A DNA stretch of 64,000 nt from Pseudomonadota bacterium. GTDB lineage: Bacteria > Pseudomonadota > Alphaproteobacteria > Rhizobiales > Xanthobacteraceae. Of this stretch, positions 44,136-52,441 are shown one piece after another. The stretch covers positions 55,489 through 119,488 of the forward strand of contig JAFAGM010000005.1 of assembly GCA_023422775.1 (NCBI GenBank). Direction: 5' to 3'. The notes under the pieces were generated by a model that made no database searches, was not told where the DNA came from, and saw nothing but the letters and a program-made list of their open reading frames with translations. Each line of letters opens with the position of its first letter. The first letter of the stretch is position 1. Made by a program: the position numbers and the translations under genes.

Positions 44136-47100
44136 TCAGTTGTTTTGAGGCGGGAATTCGATCGGGTTGTTGTTCTGCTTGCCGGTGTTGAATTCCATGA
44201 TCTTTCGCGTCACGCCCGGGAAGATCGCCGAAATCGGATTGACGCGCAGCACCGGCGCACCCGGCGTTCCCACGACCTCGTAGGTCACGCCGATCAGGCC
44301 TTCATTGCTGCCGCCGCCGAGGAACAGGCCGAGCACCGGAATCTGGCCGAACATGTTGTTCAGCCCGTACATCGGAATGAAGGTGCCGCTCATGCGCACC
44401 TGATTGGCGACGGTATCGATGCTGCCCTCGATGGTTGCTCCGATCAACGGCCCTTTTACCACGCCATCGCGGATCGACAGCTGTCCGTTCTGGCGAGTGA
44501 ACTCGGCTCGCAACGCCGAAAAGGAAACACCGCCGCTTTGAGCCCCGCTGGAATTGCCCGCGGCCACACGCTCCAGCGAAGATTCGCCCCTGATGGAGAA
44601 GTCGCGGACGTTGATGAGCCCTTCCTTCGCGCTGGGTTCAGCCGTCGGCGGCTCCAAAGCGAGCGACAATTGCCCGCCGACGACCTTGGAATACATGTCG
44701 GTGAAGCGGAAAAAGGCGCCGGCGTCATTGGTCTGCAGGATGATGATGTCGCGTCCCTGGCCCTGCCCGCGGCCGCGCAGATCCGCCGTCAAGCTCGTAT
44801 CGCGCCCGATCTTGCCGGCCAGCGTGAAGTTCTTCACGACGCCGTTGCGGCGGGAAAACTTGCTGTCGACGCTGCGCAACGCCTCGCCGTTGAAGCCCGC
44901 GACCGCGCCGAGCTTCACGTCGATGTCGAAGTCGACATTCTTGGTCTTGCTCCTGGCGTCCGGATCCTTGCCGGTGATCGCCGATTTGAGAAAGCCGCGG
45001 CCGTCGAACACGTCGCCGCGCATCGTGACCTTGACCACGCCATCGGCGTTGCGTTCGGCCTTCAGCGTGGTCTTGTCGCCGTCGGAGGGCGCGTAGGTTG
45101 GAAAATTCGCGCTCATGAGGTCGCCGTTCTGGTCGACTTCGAGCGATCCCTTGATCGAGGCGCCACCACCTTCGACGACGATATCCTGGAACAGCGTCGA
45201 CTGCTCCTTCTTGACCACAATGAAGGAAGCCTTGCTCGACTTGCCCGGCAACTTGACCCAGCCCGGCAGGATGTTATCGAGCCTCAACGATGTGAGGTCG
45301 GCCTCGATGCCAACGCGGCTGTCGTGATCGCCGATCTTGCCGATGACCTTGATCGGAATGGAGCCGCTGACGGCGGATCCCAGGTCGAGCCCCAGGCGCG
45401 CGCGGCTCGCATCATCCAGCGTCGCCTGCAGCCTGATATCGGCGTCGCCGTCGCTCGGCTTGCGATAATCCAGCGAGGCCGGCTGCCCATTGATCTTGAC
45501 GTCGCCCTTGACCTGATAGCCGGCGTTGCTGGCGACCACCTTCAGGGTGCTGGCTTCCAGCTTCTGGTTCATCACGAGCTTGTCGGCGGCAAATCCGGCG
45601 AGATCGGCCGTGACGGCGTAGGTGGTGTCCTCCTTGGTCATCGAGCCCTTGACCGGCATGCCCATCGTAATGGAGGCAGTCAGGTTGCCCTTGCTGGAAT
45701 TCGGGTCGATCAGGGTGCCGGAGACGTCACTGAGGCGGTCGGAGGCGAGAATCTCGGCGGCGGCCGGCACCGGCGCATCGACCCTGAACTTCACCTTCGA
45801 CGGCGACGGCTTCGGCGCCATGTCCGGCACCTCGAACGTGAAGTCCGAAATGTTGATCTTGCGGCCACCCGGCGTATCGGCAACACCCTGCCCGATCGTG
45901 ACCGTCGCCGTCCGCCCGGTAACCCGCGCCTTCAGGTCCGCATCGCGAACCGAGGGCATTTCGTCGACCGGACGCACCGTGACGCCTGACGCCACGATGT
46001 TGACGGCCAGGCCATCGTCCGGAATCGGCGGGCCCTTGCGCGACAGGTTGCGCACCGGTGAATTGACGCCGACCTCGATGCGCTGGAGCGTCCCCTTCTC
46101 GATCCGTTCGATCACCCATTCGCGCACCTCGGGCACGATGAGGACCGGCCACATCCGCTTCAGCGCAGACGCGGACATTGGTGTGCCGGCAAAACCGAGT
46201 TGGAGCCGCGCCTCGTTCGCATAGTCGATGCTGCCGGTGCCGGCGACACCGATCTCGCCATTGCTGATATCGGCCTGGGTGAGCAGCACGCGCTTGCGGT
46301 CGGTGTCGAACCGCATGCCGATGGAGATGCGGTTGAAGATCAGCGGCTGTTCCTTTTCATCGCCAGCCAGCACGATCGTGCCGCCGCTGAAGCCAAGCTG
46401 CCAATCCGTGATGTTGCCGTTCGGCGGTTCGAGATGGGCGAGCAGCGTGATGCGGTTGGTACCGGAAACGATCTTGAAGGGGGCGACCAAAACGCGCCGT
46501 CCCGAATCCCATTCGACGCTCATTTCCGCCGAATCGATCGCCATCGGATAGTCAGGTGTATCGGTGTCGATCAGGTGCCCGGCGCCCGCGCTGACCTTGC
46601 CGCGGAAATAGGTCGGCAGGCCGTCACGACCCAGTTCGCCCTTGAACTCACCGGACAGCGGCAGGTCCGCGCTGTAGGTGAGATCCTTCACCCGCATCGC
46701 CAGCAGGATGTTGGCGGCCGGCACCTTGTCGGCGCGAAGATCGACAGAGCGTACGCCGTTCTGCTGCGGCCCGACCACGACCCGCAGCGACCACGGATTG
46801 GCGCCCTCCTCGCCCAGCCGGACCGCGACCCCGCCGCCGCTCGGCCGGCGCATGCTGAGGCTGATGTTTTCAAACGTCCATTTGTTGCCGCGCTGCTGGT
46901 CGTCGACGATGAGGTTGCCGTTCTTGAGGCCGATCTCGTTCAGGTTCTGGCCGTCGAGCCCGGTCAGGCTGAGGCTGTCGAGCCAGTCGAGGCTGGCCAG
47001 CAATCCGTTTTGCGTTGGATCCGGCGCTGCCGCCGCGACACCCGGCACCGGTGCCGGCGCCTGACGCGGGAATGTCGGGGCGATGCCCGCATCTCGCTTC

Positions 47101-47741
47101 GATGCGACGCCGGTCGCCAGCGGCTTTGCGGTATCGCCGGCGGACACCGTGACCTGGCCATCCGGTGCGATGCGCACGGCGAGTTCGGCATCGACCAGAC
47201 TGAGCCGCTCCGCGCGCAGCCGCCCCATCAGGAGCGCGGTGCCGGACAGTTTCACCTCGGCCTTCGGCGCGGTGGCAACGACGGCGTTATCGCGATCACG
47301 AACCACGATGTCGCGGATGCGCACCGCGATCCCGATTCGTCCCGCCCGCTCGATCTGCGTGCCGCCGACTTCGACCTTATTGCCCTGGCCGATATTGTCC
47401 TCGATGGCGGCCGCAAGCCACGGCGTCGCCAGATCCAGATCGATCGGCCCGGCGCCGAGCCGCCACCACAATCCACCGAAACAGGTGACGAAGATCGCCG
47501 CCATCACGGCGATCACGACGCCGAAGCGTTGGACCCAGCGTTCGCCGGCCAGCCACCGCCGTAGCCCCGCAAACCTGTAGCCGACCCGATCGAATCCGGA
47601 ACTGCGCCGCGACAACAACCGGCGCGCGCGGGAACGCGCCGCCTCGTCGTTCTCCCGGTCCCAGCCGGCCGCATCATCCCAATTCGGGATCTGGACCTCG
47701 GCACGCGGATTCGAACCCTTGGGCGAACTATTCCTGGCCAT
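44136..47741 (-). CDS. Large AsmA/YhdP-like (DUF3971) membrane-anchored protein
   Basis: From the ATG at 47741 this is 1,201 residues. A cytosolic Arg-rich stretch of about 70 residues is followed by a single hydrophobic segment (FGVVIAVMAAIFVTCFGGLW), then a very long beta-rich periplasmic body. The C-terminal part holds the AsmA-like repeat region (FRFTDMYSKVVGGQLSLALE; GATIEGSIDTVANQVRMSG) ending in GTPGAPVLRVNPISAIFPG, the typical AsmA_2/DUF3971 ending. Such bridge-like proteins move phospholipid between membranes. GAGAGG stands before the chosen ATG; an in-frame start at 47942 lacks support. Confidence 0.85.
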   Translation of the reverse strand: MARNSSPKGSNPRAEVQIPNWDDAAGWDRENDEAARSRARRLLSRRSSGFDRVGYRFAGLRRWLAGERWVQRFGVVIAVMAAIFVTCFGGLWWRLGAGPIDLDLATPWLAAAIEDNIGQGNKVEVGGTQIERAGRIGIAVRIRDIVVRDRDNAVVATAPKAEVKLSGTALLMGRLRAERLSLVDAELAVRIAPDGQVTVSAGDTAKPLATGVASKRDAGIAPTFPRQAPAPVPGVAAAAPDPTQNGLLASLDWLDSLSLTGLDGQNLNEIGLKNGNLIVDDQQRGNKWTFENISLSMRRPSGGGVAVRLGEEGANPWSLRVVVGPQQNGVRSVDLRADKVPAANILLAMRVKDLTYSADLPLSGEFKGELGRDGLPTYFRGKVSAGAGHLIDTDTPDYPMAIDSAEMSVEWDSGRRVLVAPFKIVSGTNRITLLAHLEPPNGNITDWQLGFSGGTIVLAGDEKEQPLIFNRISIGMRFDTDRKRVLLTQADISNGEIGVAGTGSIDYANEARLQLGFAGTPMSASALKRMWPVLIVPEVREWVIERIEKGTLQRIEVGVNSPVRNLSRKGPPIPDDGLAVNIVASGVTVRPVDEMPSVRDADLKARVTGRTATVTIGQGVADTPGGRKINISDFTFEVPDMAPKPSPSKVKFRVDAPVPAAAEILASDRLSDVSGTLIDPNSSKGNLTASITMGMPVKGSMTKEDTTYAVTADLAGFAADKLVMNQKLEASTLKVVASNAGYQVKGDVKINGQPASLDYRKPSDGDADIRLQATLDDASRARLGLDLGSAVSGSIPIKVIGKIGDHDSRVGIEADLTSLRLDNILPGWVKLPGKSSKASFIVVKKEQSTLFQDIVVEGGGASIKGSLEVDQNGDLMSANFPTYAPSDGDKTTLKAERNADGVVKVTMRGDVFDGRGFLKSAITGKDPDARSKTKNVDFDIDVKLGAVAGFNGEALRSVDSKFSRRNGVVKNFTLAGKIGRDTSLTADLRGRGQGQGRDIIILQTNDAGAFFRFTDMYSKVVGGQLSLALEPPTAEPSAKEGLINVRDFSIRGESSLERVAAGNSSGAQSGGVSFSALRAEFTRQNGQLSIRDGVVKGPLIGATIEGSIDTVANQVRMSGTFIPMYGLNNMFGQIPVLGLFLGGGSNEGLIGVTYEVVGTPGAPVLRVNPISAIFPGVTRKIMEFNTGKQNNNPIEFPPQNN

Positions 47742-48038
47742 TGCCTCTCGGTGCTGGCGGTGAGGTTGATCGCCGTCATGGAGGCGCCGATTGATCGGTA
47801 TCGAGCGCTCCTGTGCCGGCATCGCTGCCAATCCTCGATTAATACTGTTACTCGTGGTCGGGCCCAAGGGTTGATTGGGTCCCCCCGTAGACGAGCGGAC
47901 GAGTGGTGCGTCGAAATCCTTGTAACTGTACTCCGAGGTCATAAAACTTGCCTGGCCGCCGGAGCGAATCCGACGATTAGGGACAAGATCGGCAATACCC
48001 TAATGGTTGATCCGCGGAAAGCGACGAAAGGAAGGCGT

Positions 48039-48902
48039 ATGTCCAAGAAAACGCGCAAGAAAACCTCCAAGGCTTCCCCCGGGAAGTCCGGCCGGGCGTC
48101 CGCGGCAAAGCCGGCGGCGGCAAAGACCGCCCGCGGCTCGAAGGCATCGGCCAGGAAGCCGGCGGCCAAGGCCAGCACGTCCAAGACCAGCAAGTCCAAG
48201 ACCAGTTCCAAGACCAGCAAGGCGGCGACAAGGGGAGCCGTGAAGGTTGCCGGCAAGAAGCCAGCCAGGAAAGCAACCCGAACGCCCAAAGCCGCTTTGG
48301 ACAAAGCGTCGCACAAGGCCCCATCGAAATCGTTAAAGTCCAGCGTATCCGCGCCGCCCATGGAGGCTCTCCCCGAGCCGGCTCCCCGCAAGCCCCTGGC
48401 GGCGGGTCGTCCGACGGTACCCGAGACCGGATCGGCTGAGAGCGCCAGGGAAGGCGCCATGGCCCCCGCCTTCCAGTTGCCGCGCGACGGAGGCGGCAGC
48501 GTCTCGCTCGCCGACTTCGCCGGCAAGAAGCTGGTGCTGTTTTTCTATCCGCGCGCGGACACCCCCGGCTGTACCCGCGAAGCCATCGATTTCACGCGCC
48601 TGAACGACGCATTCGCCGAGGCAGGCACAGCCGTGCTCGGTATCTCGGCCGACAGCGTCAAGGCCCAGGAATCCTTCCGCGACAAGCACCGGCTTTCGGT
48701 TCCTCTGATCTCGGATGAGACCCATGAGATGCTCGAGGCCTATGGGGCGTGGGGCGAGAAATCCATGTACGGCAGGAACTTCATGGGGATCATTCGGACC
48801 ACGGTTCTGATCGGCGCCGACGGGCGGATCACGAGGATCTGGCGCAACGTCCGCGTCGACGGCCACGCCGACGAGGTGCTGACTGCGGTTCGCGAGACCT
48901 GA
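48039..48902 (+). CDS. Peroxiredoxin (Bcp/PrxQ-like) with a histone-H1-like N-terminal tail
   Basis: The 287-residue product starts at 48039, set by AAGGAAGG seven bases upstream. Residues 1-100 consist mainly of Lys, Ala, Ser, Thr and Pro in SKTSK/KPAAK-type repeats, like bacterial histone-H1-like proteins. Residues about 141-287 are a Bcp-type peroxiredoxin: LFFYPRADTPGCTREAIDF has the peroxidatic Cys178, but the resolving Cys five residues later in many Bcp proteins is Ile here, so a 1-Cys cycle or another partner is expected. DNA-associated peroxide removal is inferred from the tail. It is divergent from the AsmA-like gene. Confidence 0.82.
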   Translation: MSKKTRKKTSKASPGKSGRASAAKPAAAKTARGSKASARKPAAKASTSKTSKSKTSSKTSKAATRGAVKVAGKKPARKATRTPKAALDKASHKAPSKSLKSSVSAPPMEALPEPAPRKPLAAGRPTVPETGSAESAREGAMAPAFQLPRDGGGSVSLADFAGKKLVLFFYPRADTPGCTREAIDFTRLNDAFAEAGTAVLGISADSVKAQESFRDKHRLSVPLISDETHEMLEAYGAWGEKSMYGRNFMGIIRTTVLIGADGRITRIWRNVRVDGHADEVLTAVRET

Positions 48903-49002
48903 TCCGGCGGCCCTCTTTTCCAAAAATTAACCATGAACGGGTCAAATCGGCAGCGTAAATTGAGCCGTACGGAACTCATCTCCGACCGGCGCGGGAGTGC
49001 CG

Positions 49003-50352
49003 ATGTCGTACCGTTCCGGTCATCGTTCCGACCACCACCATCCCCATGATCACGGCCGGGCGCCGCCACGGCGCCCCGCTCCACAGGCCGCCGCAGCCGT
49101 CCTCGACCGTCACGGCTACGCCATCGTCCATGCCGGCAAGCAGGTCCGATTCGGCCCCGTGGTGTTCTGGATCGTGGTCGGCACCATTGTCCTGCTGGGC
49201 ATATGGTCGGCGGCTACCGCCACCTATTTCGCGTTTCGCGACGACGTCCTGACCCGGCTGATCGCCCGGCAGGCCGAGATGCAATACGCCTATGAAGATC
49301 GCATCGCCGAGTTGCGCGCCAAGGTCGATCGCACCACCAGCCGCCAGTTGCTCGATCAGGAACAGTTCGACCAGAAACTCGACCAGATCATGCGCCGCCA
49401 GACCGCGCTCGAATCGCGCGCCACCGCACTCGGCGCGATCCCCGATGCAGCGGCCACCGGATCCATCCGTCCCTCCGCCCGCGGCGCCGCCGCAGATACG
49501 CACCCGTCCGGCACCCCGAAACCCTCGCCGATCAGCGACACCGTGATATTCGTGGCGCCGCCGGATCGCGAGGCGCGCCTGGAATCGCGCGCGCCCACAA
49601 CGATCAAGGCGCAACCCAACCAGTTTGCCAAGGCCCAGGGCGTCGACAGCGTCCTCGTCCGGCTGCAGACATCGCTCGATGGCGTCGAGCGGCGGCAGAT
49701 GGCGGCCTTGAGCGCGGTCGAGGACGGCATGGAATCCCGCGTCCGCCGCATGCGCGGCGTGTTCACCGATCTCGGGCTCAACCTGGCGCAACTGGAAGCG
49801 GCGACGCCACGCTCCGCCATGGGCGGCCCGTTCGTGCCGGTAAAGCTTTCGGCTGATGCCGGCGCGTTCGAGCGCCAGCTCCACCGGATCAACGTCACCC
49901 GCAGCCAGATGCAGCGCCTCAACGCGACACTGACGCTGGTGCCGTTCCGCAAGCCCGTCATCGGCGCGGTCGAATTCACCTCCGGCTTCGGCGTCCGCAG
50001 CGACCCCTTCCTCGGCCGCCCGGCCATGCACACCGGCCTCGATTTCCGCGCCGCGACCGGCGATCCCGTCCGCGCCACCGCCAACGGCAAGGTCTCGTCG
50101 TCGGGATGGATGGGCGGCTACGGCCGCATGGTGGAAGTCGACCATGGCAATGGATTGTCGACCCGCTACGGCCACCTGTCGGAGATTCACGTCAAGGTCG
50201 GCGACGTCGTCAAGATCGGGCAGGTGATCGGCGCGGTCGGCTCGACCGGCCGCTCCACCGGCCCGCATCTTCACTATGAAACCCGGATCGACGGCGACGC
50301 GGTCGATCCGCAGAAATTCCTGCGCGCTGGCGTCAGGCTAAGCTCGGGCTAG
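49003..50352 (+). CDS. M23-family metallopeptidase with N-terminal membrane anchor
   Basis: The 449-residue protein begins with a His/Pro/Arg-rich cytosolic tail (HRSDHHHPHDHG), then one transmembrane segment (FGPVVFWIVVGTIVLLGIW), a coiled coil with many Arg/Glu/Gln (residues about 80-140 and 205-270), and a C-terminal M23 domain: HTGLDFRAATGDPVRAT, GGYGRMVEVDHGNG and HLHYETRIDG supply the zinc-binding His/Asp/His set. It probably cleaves peptidoglycan cross-links or activates amidases in the periplasm. The ATG at 49003 follows GGGAG. A short hairpin (50380-50401) follows the stop. Confidence 0.9.
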   Translation: MSYRSGHRSDHHHPHDHGRAPPRRPAPQAAAAVLDRHGYAIVHAGKQVRFGPVVFWIVVGTIVLLGIWSAATATYFAFRDDVLTRLIARQAEMQYAYEDRIAELRAKVDRTTSRQLLDQEQFDQKLDQIMRRQTALESRATALGAIPDAAATGSIRPSARGAAADTHPSGTPKPSPISDTVIFVAPPDREARLESRAPTTIKAQPNQFAKAQGVDSVLVRLQTSLDGVERRQMAALSAVEDGMESRVRRMRGVFTDLGLNLAQLEAATPRSAMGGPFVPVKLSADAGAFERQLHRINVTRSQMQRLNATLTLVPFRKPVIGAVEFTSGFGVRSDPFLGRPAMHTGLDFRAATGDPVRATANGKVSSSGWMGGYGRMVEVDHGNGLSTRYGHLSEIHVKVGDVVKIGQVIGAVGSTGRSTGPHLHYETRIDGDAVDPQKFLRAGVRLSSG

Positions 50353-50379
50353 GTACGCCGCACAAAAAAGCGAAAACAA

Positions 50380-50401
50380 CCCCATGCAAAGTAGAATGGG
50401 G
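50380..50401 (+). terminator. Short hairpin after the M23 peptidase gene
   Basis: CCCCAT and ATGGGG pair around a ten-base loop, preceded by an A-rich stretch (CAAAAAAGCGAAAACAA). The T-tract is lacking on the plus strand, so function as a terminator is uncertain. Confidence 0.35.
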
Positions 50402-50522
50402 CACGGAAACCGGCGCGTACCGCACCACAAATTCTTTCTTTGCCCCATGTCGGCCCGCAGGTAGGCCGGGCGTCCTTGGGGCAGAGGCTGGGCTACCGCT
50501 CAGTCATGGAGAAAGTAAAGCC

Positions 50523-50984
50523 ATGTCCCAAGGAAGTTCCCAAGACAACACCGTTCGCTTGCACCGCGTCTTCGCCACCCCGCCCGAGAAGCTCTTTCGC
50601 GCCTTCCTTGATGCGGACGCCATGGCCAAGTGGCTGCCGCCCTACGGCTTCACCTGCAAGGTCCATCATTTCGAGGCAAAGGTTGGCGGCACCTTCCGGA
50701 TGTCGTTCAACAATTTCACCACGAACACAGGCCATTCGTTCGGCGGAGAGTATCTGGAGATCGTGCCCAACGAGCGCATCCGCTACACCGACCGCTTCGA
50801 CGACCCCAATCTTCCCGGCGTCATGGAAGTCACCGTCACCCTGAAGGCGGTTTCCTGCGGAACCGAGATCCACATCGAGCAGGCGAACCTGCCGACGGTG
50901 ATCCCGGTCGAATCCTGCTATCTCGGCTGGCAGCAGTCGCTCGCCCAACTCGCGCTGCTCGTGGAGCCGGACATTCCGGGATAG
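50523..50984 (+). CDS. SRPBCC/AHSA1-family protein
   Basis: This 153-residue protein has the START-like SRPBCC fold pattern: RLHRVFATPPEKLFRAFLDADAMAKWLPP, GGTFRMSFNNFTT and a C-terminal helix SCYLGWQQSLAQLALLVEPD. Such proteins bind hydrophobic ligands or act as chaperone co-activator domains; no ligand is suggested. GGAGAAAGTAAAG lies upstream of the ATG. It converges with the ABC solute-binding gene 48 bases away. Confidence 0.85.
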   Translation: MSQGSSQDNTVRLHRVFATPPEKLFRAFLDADAMAKWLPPYGFTCKVHHFEAKVGGTFRMSFNNFTTNTGHSFGGEYLEIVPNERIRYTDRFDDPNLPGVMEVTVTLKAVSCGTEIHIEQANLPTVIPVESCYLGWQQSLAQLALLVEPDIPG

Positions 50985-51032
50985 TGCTGGCCGAAGAAAA
51001 GCGCCACGCCGTGGCGTCTCGTCCTCTTGTTA

Positions 51033-52256
51033 CTAGTGCCCGACTTCGCCGGTGATGACGTCACCGAACAATTCCCACGCCTCGCCGTTGAACTTCATCA
51101 ACTGCATCTGCTCGATCGGAAAGTAGTCCTGCGGCGAGGTGTTGACCATGATGCCCGGCAGCATCAGGTCGGAGTGGAAATTCTTCAGGTTCGCCGCCTG
51201 CTTCATCACGTTCTCGCGGGTGAGATTGTCGCCGCACTGCTTGAGAACCTGCAGCATCGCTTCCGACTGCACGTAGCCATAGAGATTGTTGGCGTTGGTC
51301 TTGTCGCCATCGGGATAATATTTGTCCATGAACGCGCGCCACTTCACGACCGCCGGATCCTTGTCCCAGGTCGGATCGGTCGGGTCCTTCAGGTAGGCCG
51401 TCGAAATGATGTCCTTGGCATATTGGAGACCGGCGGGCTTGAGCACCGAAGCCACCGACGTTGCGGTATTGGCCAGGAAGAATTTCGGCTTCCAGTTCAA
51501 TTCACCCACTTTGCGGATCGCCTGCGCCGATCCCTTGGGCGCAGCCCAGGAGAAGAAGATGTCGGCGCCGGAATCGTGCAACGCCACGATCTGCGAATCG
51601 ATGGAGGGATCGCTGACTTCGTAGGACTTGTCGGCGATGATCATGCCGACCTTGTCGCCGAGACCGTCCTTCAGGCCCTTGAACTGGTCCTTGCCCGCAT
51701 CATCGTTCTGCCAGAGCACCGCGATCTTGCTGTTGGGGAACTTGTCCTTGATGTACTTGGCGTAGATGCGTCCCTCGCTCTGATAGTTGGGCTGAAAGCC
51801 CATCGTCCAGGGGAAGTTCCCGGGATCGCCGAACTTGGTTCCTCCAGAGGCGACGAAAAGCTGCGGTACCTTCCTGGCGTTCATGTATTTCATGATCGCC
51901 GAGTTGGACGGCGTACCGAGCGGCTGGAAGATCAACAGGACCTCATCGCTCTCCACCAGCTTGCGCGCCTGCTCGATCGCTTTCGGCGGGCTGTAGGCGT
52001 CGTCGTAGGTGATGAAATTGACCTTGCGGCCGCCAACGCCGCCCTCGGCATTGACCATCTTGAAAAACGCTTCTTCGGTCTTGCCGATCACGCCATAGGA
52101 CGACGCGGGCCCGCTATAGGGCATGATGTTGCCGATCCTGATTTCGGTATCGCTGGCGCCGGGGTCGTATTTCTTCTGCGCGCTGGCTGCGGTCGCGGCC
52201 ATTGCAGCGACGGCGAACGCCGTCAGGGCCACGAGATTTTTCATACGGACCGGCAT
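51033..52256 (-). CDS. ABC transporter periplasmic solute-binding protein (branched-chain amino acid type)
   Basis: From the ATG at 52256 (AGGGAG about seven bases upstream) the product is 407 residues with a signal peptide ending ATAASAQ. The mature part is a type I periplasmic-binding protein: IRIGNIMPYSGPASSYGVIG, VNFITYDDAYSPPKAIEQAR and LLIFQPLGTPSNSAIMKYM are typical of LivJ/Leu-Ile-Val-like receptors for amino acids, amides or aromatic acids. No permease or ATPase genes are nearby, so it is either an orphan or a partner of a transporter elsewhere. It is divergent from the carbamoyltransferase gene. Confidence 0.92.
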   Translation of the reverse strand: MPVRMKNLVALTAFAVAAMAATAASAQKKYDPGASDTEIRIGNIMPYSGPASSYGVIGKTEEAFFKMVNAEGGVGGRKVNFITYDDAYSPPKAIEQARKLVESDEVLLIFQPLGTPSNSAIMKYMNARKVPQLFVASGGTKFGDPGNFPWTMGFQPNYQSEGRIYAKYIKDKFPNSKIAVLWQNDDAGKDQFKGLKDGLGDKVGMIIADKSYEVSDPSIDSQIVALHDSGADIFFSWAAPKGSAQAIRKVGELNWKPKFFLANTATSVASVLKPAGLQYAKDIISTAYLKDPTDPTWDKDPAVVKWRAFMDKYYPDGDKTNANNLYGYVQSEAMLQVLKQCGDNLTRENVMKQAANLKNFHSDLMLPGIMVNTSPQDYFPIEQMQLMKFNGEAWELFGDVITGEVGH

Positions 52257-52441
52257 CGATTTCTCCCTATCGCTTTTTTTGACGAGCCTTGTTCTGACCC
52301 GAGTTTCGCAAGCCACTTCAACCCTTGCAAGCATGTGCTTGTTCCGCGTAACGAAACAGCCGTTGTTGGGCGGAACCAATTGTGGTCATCTCCCGGCGAT
52401 CTCTCAGGCCATATTGGCGCTCCGGGGCAGACTGATTGGAC

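Noticed and set aside
44145..45989. Plus-strand frame of 614 codons
   Set aside because: It is antisense to the AsmA-like gene; a shadow of high GC at third codon positions.
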